Below, piece by piece: positions 26,302 through 35,268 of a stretch of DNA of 64,000 bases (position 1 is the stretch's first letter; each line of letters opens with the position of its first letter). The DNA is from Legionella adelaidensis (lineage in GTDB: Bacteria > Pseudomonadota > Gammaproteobacteria > Legionellales > Legionellaceae). The position numbers and the translations under genes are program-made. The stretch is taken from the NCBI RefSeq assembly GCF_900637865.1, contig NZ_LR134418.1:62001-126000 (forward strand), read 5' to 3'. The notes beneath the pieces are model-generated. The model saw only the letters and a program-made list of their open reading frames with translations, searched no databases and was not told the DNA's origin.

Positions 26302-29046
26302 GTGAAAGGTATAGGCATAAAATACCACTTACGAATAATAACAATTATTCCGGTTTTACTGGTTGCTTTGCTTTTTGCCGTGTTTTATAACGGCCAGTTC
26401 AGTAAAGATCTGGAGCAACACATTTCTCGCTTGGGTCAAGCGTATATCCATCAATTGTTACCCGCCACCCAACTTGCTCTTTTGCGTGATGATCGGCGCA
26501 CTTTGCAAGGATTAATCGATGCCTCGACAATTAACCCGGAAGTAAAAGCTTTAGCGGTATATAATGGTAAAGGCCGTTTATTAGCCTATAGAGGAGGAAA
26601 GCATTCTTTAAATAAGCCTTTTACCCCTTTGGAATTTACCGGTGATTATATTGAAAGCAAACAAATTAACCCTAACACGATTAATTTCATAGCGCCGATT
26701 ACAGTACCTAAATTTAATCTATATTCCCCTATTCCCTTCCCCAGCCCAATCGCTGCTTTGACCTTACAGGCGGATGATATTTTAGGATGGCTCTCTATTG
26801 ATATTGATACGCAATCAACACTTATTAAACGCTATCAAATGTATATAGTGACCATTTTCATCACTTTAATTGGCTTACTACTAGGGTTAACGGTTCATTA
26901 TTTTCTCTCGCGCAAAATTTATCGGCCTATTTCGCGATTACGCCGCAGCATGAAACAAATTTTAATTAATGAATTTGAAACAGAAATTAAGACATCTGCT
27001 GCAGGTGAATTAGGAATTATTGAGCAAGGCTGTGCGCATTTACAAAAAAATTATCTCAGCGTGGTCAAGGATTTAAACCAATACATTGAAACCGCCACGG
27101 TAGATTTGCAAAAAAATCTGGAAGTATTAGAAGAAAAAAATATCGAACTTTCTTTGGAAAAGAAAAAAGTAGAAGAAAAAAGCCGGCAAAAATCGGAATT
27201 TATTGCCAATATGAGCCATGAAATTCGTACCCCTATGAATGGCGTGATTGGTTTTACCAACGTGTTACTGGAGAGTAAGTTAGATCCCCTGCAATTAGAA
27301 TATGTAAAAACAATTAAATCATCCGCACAAGACTTATTGGGTATCATCAACGATATTTTAGATTACTCAAAAATGGACGCGGGAAAACTAAACCTGGATT
27401 GTATACCAGTCGATATTCGCGCATGTATTGATGAAGTGCTCGCTTTAACTTCCCCCAACGCACACAAAAAAGGTATTGATCTCATTCCTTCAACAGCAAC
27501 CAATGTTCCTAAAACAATATTAGGAGATCCACTGCGAATCAAACAAATCATTACCAACCTCGTCAGTAATGCGATTAAATTTACCGATCATGGCTATGTA
27601 TTAATACGAACAAAAATAGAACAAGAAACAGAAAAAGATTATACGCTTTGCCTATCCGTAACCGACACGGGCATGGGTATTACCCCCGAAGACCAAGCTA
27701 CGCTTTTTAATGCTTTTAACCAGGCAGATACCAATGTGACCCGTCGCTATGGCGGTTCTGGTTTAGGCTTGGTTATCTGTAAAAAATTAGCGGAACATAT
27801 GCAAGGCAGGATTCTGTTAACCAGTGAAGTAAATAAAGGATCTACTTTTTCTGTACATATTAAATTAGCGAAATTGGCAGCATATGAGATTGAAAAAAAT
27901 CAATCGCATCGTTTTTCTAATTTGCATGTCATTTGCTTTGATGATAACCCTTTATATTTGGAAGCATTGTGTAATGGTCTCGGTTACTGGGGCATCAACT
28001 GTATTCGTGTAAATAATTTTAACCAGCTAGAAGATACATTTAACAAGCATCAAGAATGCGATCTGGCTTTTGTAAGCGTTAATGAAGGATGCGAGCAACA
28101 AGTCGCCCACGTTATTAAGAAACAACCCATCCCCAGCGTTTTTGTATCCAAATGGGTCATTCAAAATTACCAGGAACTAGGTGGCCAAGGATTTCTATTT
28201 AAACCCCCGAATATCCAAAAATTACAAGAAACAGTAGAATCGCTTCTTAATCACAATGAAGTGAGCAAAAATAATAATGAGAAATTAGAAAGTTTGCGTG
28301 CCCAATTGCGTATGGAACAACCCACTATCCTCATTGCTGAGGATAACCCGGTTAATCGTATGCTTTTTGAATCTTTACTGCGAGAAAATGCCATTATTGA
28401 AACAGTAGAAGATGGAGCCGAGGCAGTAGAAAGATGTAATTTAAAGCGTTTCTCAGCTATTCTTTTAGACATTCAGATGCCAAGAACCAACGGGTTTGAC
28501 GCCGCTAAACTTATACGACAACAATCTATTCTTAATAAGAATACGCCTATTATGTTAATCAGTGCGAACGGCGCAGATCTTAATTCTGAACGCTTGCAAA
28601 AAGCCGGCGTTGAACTCTGTATTGCAAAACCAATTGATGAAGAAACGCTTCTTAAAAAATTATTAGAAGTCATTAATAAAAATAAAATAAATCCCATTAA
28701 TTGGTCTTTATGTATACAAAGGGTCTCTGGTAATCAAGCATTGGCACGTGAATTTTTAGACCGTTTTATCGAAGAGCTTAAAAACAATCGTCAAGAATTT
28801 ATTGACTACAAAGAACATGGAGACATAAAAGCGCTGGAAAGCACTGCTCATAAATTACATGGTGCCTGTTGTTTTTGTGGAGTACCGCAGTTGCAAATGC
28901 ATGTAGCCCAACTGGAAACTGCGGCAAAGCAAGCTAAAAATATTACAGAACTTACTACAGCTTTTGAGCAGTTGATTCATAGCATTGACGCTGTACTTTT
29001 TGAGTATGAACAATCCTATCAATCGCCTTCTGCGAGTTCAGCTTGA
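26302..29046 (+). CDS. letS: Tripartite hybrid sensor histidine kinase LetS/BarA/GacS
   Basis: Sensor of the LetAS/BarA-UvrY/GacSA pathway, which drives RsmY/Z small RNAs and, in Legionella, the switch to the transmissive phase. The 914-aa protein has TM1 (about 11-29), a periplasmic region (30-175), TM2 (about 178-200), HAMP, a coiled coil, HisKA with phosphoacceptor H306 (SHEIRTPMNG) and HATPase (NLVSNAIKF, DTGMGI, GGSGLGL). A degenerate receiver follows (about 535-650), then an intact receiver with D723 (LLDIQMP) and HPt with H850. The GTG start has AAGGA upstream. The family-typical length is about 910. letA is not in this window. Confidence 0.93.
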   Translation: MKGIGIKYHLRIITIIPVLLVALLFAVFYNGQFSKDLEQHISRLGQAYIHQLLPATQLALLRDDRRTLQGLIDASTINPEVKALAVYNGKGRLLAYRGGKHSLNKPFTPLEFTGDYIESKQINPNTINFIAPITVPKFNLYSPIPFPSPIAALTLQADDILGWLSIDIDTQSTLIKRYQMYIVTIFITLIGLLLGLTVHYFLSRKIYRPISRLRRSMKQILINEFETEIKTSAAGELGIIEQGCAHLQKNYLSVVKDLNQYIETATVDLQKNLEVLEEKNIELSLEKKKVEEKSRQKSEFIANMSHEIRTPMNGVIGFTNVLLESKLDPLQLEYVKTIKSSAQDLLGIINDILDYSKMDAGKLNLDCIPVDIRACIDEVLALTSPNAHKKGIDLIPSTATNVPKTILGDPLRIKQIITNLVSNAIKFTDHGYVLIRTKIEQETEKDYTLCLSVTDTGMGITPEDQATLFNAFNQADTNVTRRYGGSGLGLVICKKLAEHMQGRILLTSEVNKGSTFSVHIKLAKLAAYEIEKNQSHRFSNLHVICFDDNPLYLEALCNGLGYWGINCIRVNNFNQLEDTFNKHQECDLAFVSVNEGCEQQVAHVIKKQPIPSVFVSKWVIQNYQELGGQGFLFKPPNIQKLQETVESLLNHNEVSKNNNEKLESLRAQLRMEQPTILIAEDNPVNRMLFESLLRENAIIETVEDGAEAVERCNLKRFSAILLDIQMPRTNGFDAAKLIRQQSILNKNTPIMLISANGADLNSERLQKAGVELCIAKPIDEETLLKKLLEVINKNKINPINWSLCIQRVSGNQALAREFLDRFIEELKNNRQEFIDYKEHGDIKALESTAHKLHGACCFCGVPQLQMHVAQLETAAKQAKNITELTTAFEQLIHSIDAVLFEYEQSYQSPSASSA

Positions 29047-29062
29047 AATATCTGGAGAAATT

Positions 29063-30301
29063 ATGACAATAAAAAATGCTTTATACGCACAGTCTGGTGG
29101 GGTTACCGCCGTGATCAATGCTTCTGCTTGTGGCGTCATACAAACAGCTCGCTTACACCCCGAACACATTGGGAAGGTATTTGCGGCAAAAGACGGAATT
29201 ATTGGTGCTTTAGAAGAGAATCTTATTGATACCTCTTTAGAAAGCGATGATGCCATTTCCAAACTTATGCATACTCCTTCCGGCGCGTTTGGCTCCTGTC
29301 GCTTTAAATTACGTGATGAAGGAGAGGAATACAGCCGTTTATTAGAAGTATTTAAAGCCCACAATATTGGTTATTTTTTTTACAATGGTGGGGGGGATTC
29401 CATGGACACTGCCGATAAAGTAGCCCGGATGAGCCAAGCTTTAAATTTCCCGGTGACTTGTATTGGTATCCCGAAAACCGTAGACAATGATCTTCCATTC
29501 ACAGATACTTGCCCAGGTTTTGGCTCGGTTGCAAAGTATGTAGCGGTTTCTACCATGGAAGCTGGCTTTGACGTGGCTTCTATGTGTGCCTCATCAACAA
29601 AAGTTTTCATTTTAGAGGTAATGGGCCGTCATGCAGGATGGATAGCAGCCGCCAGCGGCTTAGCTAGTAAAAAAGAAGGAGAGCCACCGCACTTGATTCT
29701 TTTTCCTGAAATTCCTTTTAATCAACAAAAATTTGTGAGTAAGGTGGATGCGTGCGTTAAAAAATACGGCTATTGTGTAGTAGTAGCCTCAGAAGGAATT
29801 CGTGACGAGAACAAACAATTTTTAAGCGAAAGTGGCAGCCGGGATGCCTTCGGCCATGCCCAATTAGGCGGGGTGGCCCCCGTTCTTGCAAAAATTGTTA
29901 AAACCGAACTGAACCTAAAATATCATTGGGCTGTTGCCGATTATCTACAAAGGGCCGCAAGACATATCGCATCCCGTGTTGACGTAGAACAAGCCTATGC
30001 CTTAGGAAAAGAGGCAGTAAAGTTAGCCATTAGTGGACATAATGCGATTATGCCCATTATCGTTCGCGAAAATGCAGCCCCCTATCAATGGTCAATTGAT
30101 CATGTCCCATTAAGTGAAGTAGCTAATCAAGAAAAGAAAATGCCTGCTGAATTTATTTCCAGTGATGGTATGGGAATAACAGAAGAATGCCGTCAATACT
30201 TAAACCCTCTTATCCAAGGGGAAGCCTATCCTCCTTTCGTTAGTGGCATACCTGATTATGTACGGTTAAAAAACCAACTGGTACAAAAAAAGTTATTCTA
30301 A
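29063..30301 (+). CDS. pfp: 6-phosphofructokinase, pyrophosphate-dependent type
   Basis: Phosphorylates fructose-6-phosphate, probably with PPi instead of ATP. The 412-aa protein keeps the PFK fold motifs (AQSGGVTAVINAS, PKTVDND, GFGSVAKYV, EVMGRHAGW). At the nucleotide/PPi site it reads GGGDSMDTADK, with Asp where ATP-PFKs have Gly (GGDGS), the signature of PPi-PFKs. I chose ATG 29063, behind GGAGA; upstream starts overlap letS. It follows letS by 16 bases, so read-through from letS is likely. The TGGGCC hairpin follows its stop. Confidence 0.88.
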   Translation: MTIKNALYAQSGGVTAVINASACGVIQTARLHPEHIGKVFAAKDGIIGALEENLIDTSLESDDAISKLMHTPSGAFGSCRFKLRDEGEEYSRLLEVFKAHNIGYFFYNGGGDSMDTADKVARMSQALNFPVTCIGIPKTVDNDLPFTDTCPGFGSVAKYVAVSTMEAGFDVASMCASSTKVFILEVMGRHAGWIAAASGLASKKEGEPPHLILFPEIPFNQQKFVSKVDACVKKYGYCVVVASEGIRDENKQFLSESGSRDAFGHAQLGGVAPVLAKIVKTELNLKYHWAVADYLQRAARHIASRVDVEQAYALGKEAVKLAISGHNAIMPIIVRENAAPYQWSIDHVPLSEVANQEKKMPAEFISSDGMGITEECRQYLNPLIQGEAYPPFVSGIPDYVRLKNQLVQKKLF

Positions 30302-30308
30302 TATGGCT

Positions 30309-30324
30309 TGGGCCGCAAGGCCCA
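30309..30324. repeat. TGGGCCGCAAGGCCCA hairpin, copy 2
   Basis: Identical 16-mer to 14168-14183, again immediately after a plus-strand stop codon and between convergent genes. Confidence 0.6.
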
Positions 30325-30378
30325 CCATTCTATGATTGTTTCGCCTCCCGCATCCAACTATGCCTTCAGATCCATTAA

Positions 30379-30801
30379 TTAACGGCAATTAGTCGGCAAA
30401 TACTGATCCGGCAAGGTGCCAGAGCATCGCCAGGAAATCTCCCCACTCGCTTCTATGTTGGGAGTCAACGCAATAGTTCCTCCACCTGCGGCTTCGGTAT
30501 ATGTAATGACCACAGCCGCAGTGCCATCATCCGCAATGGTTATTGATTGAACATTGGGTGTGGGTTGTGGACTTACGTATGCAGTAGCATGTTGATCAGG
30601 CGGGAGCGATTTATTGGCTAAAGCATACTCTGATACCGCAAACTTGGGAGAAGAAGCAAGATTTAAACCCTCTTCTATACGAGCACGGCTAGCATAGTTT
30701 CCATAAATTGGTATTGCTACCACAGCCAATATGGCAATTATGACAATTACCAACATCAGCTCGATCATTGTAAAACCTTTTAGAAGCATCGCTTTATTCA
30801 A
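30379..30801 (-). CDS. Type IV pilin (second, PilA-like)
   Basis: Major-pilin-like subunit of 140 aa. The prepilin leader MNKAMLLKG is cut before [22 protein letters not shown] (Glu at +5), followed by the hydrophobic assembly helix. The rest is a pilin globular domain with the C-terminal Cys pair ([16 protein letters not shown]). It shares the [18 protein letters not shown] region with its upstream neighbour at 30908-31327, so the two are duplicates that have diverged. It is downstream of a terminator-like hairpin and no sigma-54 motif lies directly before it, so it may be expressed by read-through or be weakly expressed. Confidence 0.9.
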   Translation of the reverse strand: MNKAMLLKGFTMIELMLVIVIIAILAVVAIPIYGNYASRARIEEGLNLASSPKFAVSEYALANKSLPPDQHATAYVSPQPTPNVQSITIADDGTAAVVITYTEAAGGGTIALTPNIEASGEISWRCSGTLPDQYLPTNCR

Positions 30802-30861
30802 ATTATTAGTAAATCCAGAAAAGACTATATTTCAACCACTCATTAAGTATAACTAAAAATA

Positions 30862-30888
30862 AAAAAACCGCTTTTTAAGCGGTTTTTT
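30862..30888. terminator. Terminator between the two pilin genes
   Basis: AAAACCGCTT-ttt-AAGCGGTTTT flanked by A- and T-runs; works on either strand. It should end transcription of the upstream pilin on the minus strand. Confidence 0.85.
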
Positions 30889-30907
30889 CAAGAGCTTTCA
30901 AGACGGA

Positions 30908-31327
30908 TTAACGACAATTGGCTGGACGGTATTTTGCTAGCAAGGTATCAGCCGCTCCACCACAATCCCAAGTAACTTCTCCAGTTGCTTGGACAGTTGG
31001 AGTTAGAGTTAAGGTACCATTACCTGCAGCAGCAGTATAAGTAATGGTTATAACCCCGGCATTACCAATAGCTATTGAAGATACATTTGGATTACCAGCA
31101 GTTAGCCCACCATATCCGGCGTCTGCATTATTTGCTGGCAAATTACCACCATTTGACAATGCTGTTTCAGAAACAGCCAATTTTGCAGAAGATGCCAAAT
31201 TGAGACCTTCGCTGACTCTTGCTCTCACTGTATAGTCCTGATAAGCAGGAATTGCCACTGCAGCCAAAATACCAATGATTGCTACTACAATCATTAGCTC
31301 AATCAATGTAAAACCTTTCTCTTTCAT
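30908..31327 (-). CDS. pilA: Type IV major pilin PilA
   Basis: 139-aa type IVa pilin subunit with leader MKEKG, cleavage before [22 protein letters not shown] (Phe +1, Glu +5), the assembly helix and a globular domain ending [19 protein letters not shown], the disulfide-bonded D-region. It forms pili for adhesion, twitching and DNA uptake. A clear sigma-54 promoter (31364-31379) and TGTC repeats upstream point to RpoN/PilR control. A rho-independent hairpin separates it from the second pilin gene. Confidence 0.93.
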   Translation of the reverse strand: MKEKGFTLIELMIVVAIIGILAAVAIPAYQDYTVRARVSEGLNLASSAKLAVSETALSNGGNLPANNADAGYGGLTAGNPNVSSIAIGNAGVITITYTAAAGNGTLTLTPTVQATGEVTWDCGGAADTLLAKYRPANCR

Positions 31328-31363
31328 AACATTTCCTCATAAAATTCTGATCATAAATTATGA

Positions 31364-31379
31364 TGCAAAAAGAATGCCA
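31364..31379 (-). promoter_or_regulatory. Sigma-54 (RpoN) promoter of pilA
   Basis: On the minus strand TGGCATTCTTTTTGCA: GG at -24 and GC at -12 with the exact spacing of the TGGCAC-N5-TTGCW consensus. It lies about 37 bases upstream of the pilA ATG. Confidence 0.85.
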
Positions 31380-31430
31380 ACTATAAAGATGATGAATTAC
31401 AACGGCTTACTCCATTCCTTTATACAGGAA

Positions 31431-31457
31431 TTGTCAAAAATTGTCACTTTTTGACAA
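31431..31457 (-). promoter_or_regulatory. Candidate PilR/enhancer sites upstream of pilA
   Basis: Three phased TGTC/GACA words (TTGTCAAAAA, TTGTCACTTT, TTGACAA) form a partial dyad 50-80 bases upstream of the sigma-54 promoter, where PilR-type activators bind TGTC repeats in Pseudomonas. Confidence 0.5.
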
Positions 31458-31522
31458 CCAGAGTTAAGAGGCGGACGCTTTATTCTTCCTTGATACTTTG
31501 ATAATTTAAGAGGATAAATCCA

Positions 31523-31849
31523 ATGAGTCGTTTAATGAACCGCAAACAACGAATAGAAACTGCTTTACAAAAAAATCTTGCCCTAGCCCATCTTGAAGTA
31601 GATGATGAGTCTTCAGGACATCAAGTACCTCAAGGTTCTGAGTCTCATTTTAAAGTAGTAGCGGTAAGTAATGACTTTGAAAACAAGACTAAAGTTGCCC
31701 GTCACCGTCTAATTAATGACTTTTTAAAAGATGAATTTAAAATGGGCCTGCATGCTTTAAGTTTGCATTTATATACAAATGAAGAATGGCAAATGCAAAA
31801 AGCAAAAGGCGCCCCTAAAACCCCTGACTGTCAAAGAATGAAAAAATGA
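31523..31849 (+). CDS. BolA family protein
   Basis: 108-aa BolA/IbaG-type protein. These bind glutaredoxins and [2Fe-2S] clusters and influence envelope and stress genes. The class II KH-like fold is visible: N-terminal helix RKQRIETALQKN, ESHFKVVAVSNDFENKTKVARHRLINDFLKDEF and the signature HALSLHLYTNEEWQ. Start ATG 31523 has AGAGGA eight bases upstream; the ATG at 31535 would remove four residues. It overlaps the next gene, yjbQ, as ATGA. The downstream Lys/Pro-rich tail is longer than usual. Confidence 0.9.
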   Translation: MSRLMNRKQRIETALQKNLALAHLEVDDESSGHQVPQGSESHFKVVAVSNDFENKTKVARHRLINDFLKDEFKMGLHALSLHLYTNEEWQMQKAKGAPKTPDCQRMKK

Positions 31850-32304
31850 ATAAAATAACTCCCATTTACTGGCAAACCACTTGCGTATTACCCCAGAAGA
31901 AACGCGGCTTCCATCTAATTACTCGGGAAATTCAGGAAACCATACACCAAATGCCCTTTATGCAAATTGGTACTATCCATCTTTTTCTGCAACACACCTC
32001 TGCCTCACTTACAATTAGCGAAAACGCCTGCGAAGAAGTAAGAGTGGACTTGGAACGCTTTTTTACTCGTTTAATCCCTGAAGACAATACGCTGTACCAG
32101 CATACCGTGGAAGGTGTAGACGACATGCCTGCCCATATTAAAAATGTCATTTTAGGCGTGAGTTTAACTATTCCAATAAAAGATAAAGCTCTACTACTCG
32201 GTGAATGGCAAGGAATTTACCTATGCGAACATCGTAATAAGGGCGGACAGCGAAAAATTATTATCACCGCCACCGGCTACCATGCTAATCCCATAGAGAC
32301 TTAA
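31846..32304 (+). CDS. yjbQ: YjbQ family protein (secondary thiamine-phosphate synthase enzyme)
   Basis: 152-aa UPF0047/YjbQ protein. Members have weak thiamine-phosphate synthase activity in vitro; the physiological role is unclear. Motifs: GTIHLFLQHTSASLTISENACEEVRVDL, DDMPAHIKNVILGVSLTIPI and GEWQGIYLCEHRNKGGQRKIIITATG. Length is normal. It is translationally coupled to the BolA gene. Confidence 0.92.
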   Translation: MNKITPIYWQTTCVLPQKKRGFHLITREIQETIHQMPFMQIGTIHLFLQHTSASLTISENACEEVRVDLERFFTRLIPEDNTLYQHTVEGVDDMPAHIKNVILGVSLTIPIKDKALLLGEWQGIYLCEHRNKGGQRKIIITATGYHANPIET

Positions 32305-32355
32305 AAAAAAGTTGGCCGCAAACCCCACCCTTGCTACTGTTAAAACCAAACCATC

Positions 32356-32384
32356 AACCTGAAGAGCAATTTGCAGGTTTTTTA
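32356..32384 (+). terminator. Rho-independent terminator after yjbQ
   Basis: AACCTG-N12-CAGGTT followed by TTTT. It closes the bolA-yjbQ unit and separates it from the orphan at 32488. Confidence 0.7.
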
Positions 32385-32487
32385 TACCTAATTGATATTG
32401 TTTATACATAATGCTATATTCGCGTTTTTTTTTACGCATGTAGAAAAAATAATACCACTCTTCCAGTAACTATATTTAGGATTTCAA

Positions 32488-33618
32488 ATGGGTAAAAGAA
32501 GCAGAGCAATACGTACTAGACGACAAGAAGAAGCATTAGCAAGATTAAGAGCGGGAACACAAAATATAGTCCCGGAACGCCCTTTTGCTGCTCCTCTACT
32601 TCCCGTTGATTCAGCAGTGCGTCCTGCACTTGTGGAAGCTGGTCCTCTAACCGAAATGCCTTCTCCAATGGCATCTTTAGATGTAGCGGTTAGAAAACCT
32701 GTGCTAACGCAACAATTAGTCGATGCCGCACTTGCCAAACCCCAACTAGTACGTGAGGCATTCTTACGAGGTCTCATCAGCGTTTCTTTCCTTGAAGATT
32801 CTCTACGAATTCAATTTCCAGGACAAACAATCCAAATGAATTTTGTCAATAACGGTGGAAGACCAATCTTAACAGATGGTAAACTTCGCATACCTGTCGC
32901 AGCATTCTTATCGGCTTTTCGTAACATCCCGCCTATGATTACAGATAGCAGCACCGAAAGCGCGGTTTCTACTCCGCAATCTGTAACAGCCGAAGAACAA
33001 CTCCCACCAGCATTACCAGTCTGGGAAGCACTTGATGGGGTAGAGCCTGCCTCTGTTACGCCTGTTGTTGGCGCCACCCCTCTGGATATTGGTGAAATGC
33101 CGTGTGATACTTCTCCTGCGAAAACCGAGACGCCCCTGGGACAATTGCAAGAAGCATTGCAAGAATTGCAAAGACAAACACTTGAATTGACGGGTCCTGC
33201 ACAACAATTTGCAACGCAAGCACATGCTGAACTGCAACAACTGGTAGCAGCAGCTGACGTACCATCCGAGCGTTTATTGGAACTGGCTAAAAACGCCGCG
33301 GCACTTGCCCGTGAAAAAGATGCTGCACAACAAATAAAAAAAGGCGATGCTTTAATAAAAACCGCTCAAGAATTAAATAAAACGGGCACTGTATGGAAAA
33401 ATCTGAGCCTCGCTTTAATGGGGCTGGGGTTAGCTATTGCTATAGCCGGAGCAGCAGCCTTAAGCGCTGCGGTAAATCCCGCACTCGCTGCTGGCATAAT
33501 CGTTTCTGGCGTTGCCTTAGTGCTCGGTGGAGCTGGAATGTTCTCCCGCAATCGAGGTAATAATACCACCCCAAATAAAGAGCCTTCTGTGGATACAGGG
33601 TTAACCGCTACTATTTAA
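32488..33618 (+). CDS. Orphan protein with C-terminal membrane hairpin (effector candidate)
   Basis: I do not recognise this 376-aa protein. It has a basic N-terminus (MGKRSRAIRTRRQEEAL), an Ala/Pro-rich disordered region (about 20-85 and 155-210), a small beta-rich patch (about 95-135, SLRIQFPGQTIQMNFVNNGGRP), a Gln/Leu/Ala coiled coil (about 213-300) and two adjacent hydrophobic helices (about 306-352). A soluble body ending in a helical hairpin, with no signal peptide, is typical of Dot/Icm effectors that insert in host membranes. RBS AGGA is present. Its Ala/Pro content and GC look higher than the neighbours, consistent with recent acquisition or compositional bias. Confidence 0.6.
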   Translation: MGKRSRAIRTRRQEEALARLRAGTQNIVPERPFAAPLLPVDSAVRPALVEAGPLTEMPSPMASLDVAVRKPVLTQQLVDAALAKPQLVREAFLRGLISVSFLEDSLRIQFPGQTIQMNFVNNGGRPILTDGKLRIPVAAFLSAFRNIPPMITDSSTESAVSTPQSVTAEEQLPPALPVWEALDGVEPASVTPVVGATPLDIGEMPCDTSPAKTETPLGQLQEALQELQRQTLELTGPAQQFATQAHAELQQLVAAADVPSERLLELAKNAAALAREKDAAQQIKKGDALIKTAQELNKTGTVWKNLSLALMGLGLAIAIAGAAALSAAVNPALAAGIIVSGVALVLGGAGMFSRNRGNNTTPNKEPSVDTGLTATI

Positions 33619-33630
33619 TACTCCGATTAC

Positions 33631-33668
33631 TATCCGAGCCGCGACCGTCAGGGAGCGCTCGGATAACC
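33631..33668 (+). repeat. TATCCGAGC-type palindromic repeat, copy 2
   Basis: TATCCGAGC (33631-33639) pairs with GCTCGGATA (33657-33665); the loop is CGCGACCGTCAGGGAGC. Shares its core with 8379-8407. Immediately downstream of a stop codon; terminator-like without a T-run. Confidence 0.6.
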
Positions 33669-33780
33669 AATTTACGAAAAATCATCAATATTTACACTCG
33701 ATTTGCGAAAAATACATTCACAGGTAGCCGTTTATCCTTTATAATAAGTGTTTAACTTTTTAACAAATAGGCTTATTTAT

Positions 33781-35202
33781 ATGAAAGCTTGGTCTTCCGA
33801 AAAAATTTCAGTACTGGCCTTGGTTCTATTAATCACGGGCGCTATTGATAGTATTCGGAATTTACCAGCAACGGCTTTATTTGGTTCTTCGCTTATTTTC
33901 TTTTTTATATTCTCAGCCATTGTATTTTTAATTCCCGTAGCGCTTGTTTCAGCCGAGCTTTCTTCTACATGGTCAGAAGAGGAAGGGGGCGTGTATAGCT
34001 GGGTGCGAAATGCTTTCGGTGAGAATTGGGCCTTTTTCACTATCTGGTTACAATGGATTAACACCATGGTGTGGTATCCAACCATACTTTCATTTATCGC
34101 AGGCACCCTTGCCTATTTAATCAATCCAGAGCTTGCGCAAAATAAATACTACCTAATTAGTGTCATTCTTATCACTTTTTGGTCCCTTACCTTGCTTGGC
34201 CTTTCGGGATTAAAAGCTTCCGCCAAGTTTGCGAGCTTTTGTGCGATTGTGGGGATGATTATCCCTATGGGCTTTATTATCTTTTTAGCTGTTCTGTGGG
34301 TATTACAAGGCCATCCTCTAGCAGTAGATCTCCATTTAAATAACCTCATCCCGCAGTGGAAAGATACGCAATCCTGGGTTTCCTTAACAGCCATTATGAC
34401 CTCATTTTTAGGGATGGAGCTTGCTGCAGTGCACGTACGCAATGTAAATAATCCGCAAAAAAACTTTCCTAAAGCCATGTTTTTTTCTGTACTACTCATT
34501 TTAATCACCATGATTTTTGGCTCATTAGCTATTGCTTTTGTTTTACCCCAAGAAGACATTAGCTTGGTCCATGGGGTTATGCAGGCATTTACCAATTTTT
34601 TCAAGGCTTACCATTTACAAGCTTTAATGCCGGTGGTAGTAATTTTACTGTTATTGGGCAGCGTTGGCGGCATGGTGAATTGGATTATCTCTCCAGCCAA
34701 AGGCTTATTATTAGCAGCAGATAACGGCTTTCTTCCCCCTTGGTTATACCGATTAAATAAACACGGCATCGCTTCAAGAATTTTAATCTTACAAGCTGTT
34801 CTGGTCACACTGTTATGCAGCGGTTTTCTGCTCTTTCCCAGTGTTAATGCTATTTATTGGTTATTCACTTCATTAAGTACCGAACTGTATATTTTAATGT
34901 ATGTCATGATGTTTTTAGCCGCTTTTCATTTAAAGAAAAAATACGCGCATCTCCCCCGCCCATTTGCCATCCCTGGAGGGAAATACGGTTATTACTTAAC
35001 CTGTTTATTAGGAATTGCAGGCTGTACCATTACTCTCATAGTCGGTTTCTTCCCCCCTGAAAACAGTATGGATGTAGGAGGAGCGAATCACTTCCGTGCC
35101 ATATTCTCAGGCGGAATTCTACTGATGATTTTACCGGCCTACCTTTTATACTTGCGAAAAAACGGGTTACAAAAACAAGGTTTGTTGGTTGCTGAAGGGT
35201 AG
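33781..35202 (+). CDS. APC-family amino-acid permease/antiporter
   Basis: 473-aa integral membrane transporter of the APC superfamily with about 12 hydrophobic segments. The opening LALVLLITGAIDSIRNLPATALFGSS is the unwound TM1 region of GadC/AdiC-like transporters, and SEEEGGVYSWVRNAFGENWAF and SPAKGLLLAADNGFLPPWLYRLNKHG are also typical. The likely substrates are amino acids such as glutamate/GABA, but the sequence does not fix this. I chose ATG 33781; an in-frame TTG at 33748 adds 11 residues. Legionellales live on host amino acids and encode many such permeases. Confidence 0.88.
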   Translation: MKAWSSEKISVLALVLLITGAIDSIRNLPATALFGSSLIFFFIFSAIVFLIPVALVSAELSSTWSEEEGGVYSWVRNAFGENWAFFTIWLQWINTMVWYPTILSFIAGTLAYLINPELAQNKYYLISVILITFWSLTLLGLSGLKASAKFASFCAIVGMIIPMGFIIFLAVLWVLQGHPLAVDLHLNNLIPQWKDTQSWVSLTAIMTSFLGMELAAVHVRNVNNPQKNFPKAMFFSVLLILITMIFGSLAIAFVLPQEDISLVHGVMQAFTNFFKAYHLQALMPVVVILLLLGSVGGMVNWIISPAKGLLLAADNGFLPPWLYRLNKHGIASRILILQAVLVTLLCSGFLLFPSVNAIYWLFTSLSTELYILMYVMMFLAAFHLKKKYAHLPRPFAIPGGKYGYYLTCLLGIAGCTITLIVGFFPPENSMDVGGANHFRAIFSGGILLMILPAYLLYLRKNGLQKQGLLVAEG

Positions 35203-35217
35203 GAATGGTGGCCTTTC

Positions 35218-35263
35218 CCAACCTACATTTATTAAATGTGTAGGTTGGCGCCAAAGACCCAAC
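35218..35263. repeat. CCAACCTAC hairpin repeat
   Basis: CCAACCTACATTTA pairs with AAATGTGTAGGTTGG (one bulge), then a GCGCC...CCCAAC half-palindrome. Member of the GTAGGTTGGGCC repeat family in a convergent intergenic gap. Confidence 0.5.
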
Positions 35264-35268
35264 ACTCC

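Noticed and set aside
26302..30301. letS and pfp as a single fused or frame-shifted gene
   Set aside because: letS ends in a complete HPt domain at 29046 and pfp has its own RBS and start at 29063; the long upstream pfp frame is only an open overlap.
32484..32777. 97-codon minus-strand ORF over the start of the 376-aa orphan
   Set aside because: Antisense to a gene with an RBS and coherent domain pattern; composition reflects its Ala/Arg-rich codons.
34149..34604. 151-codon minus-strand ORF inside the amino-acid permease
   Set aside because: Lies wholly antisense to an intact 12-helix transporter; no RBS or recognisable product.
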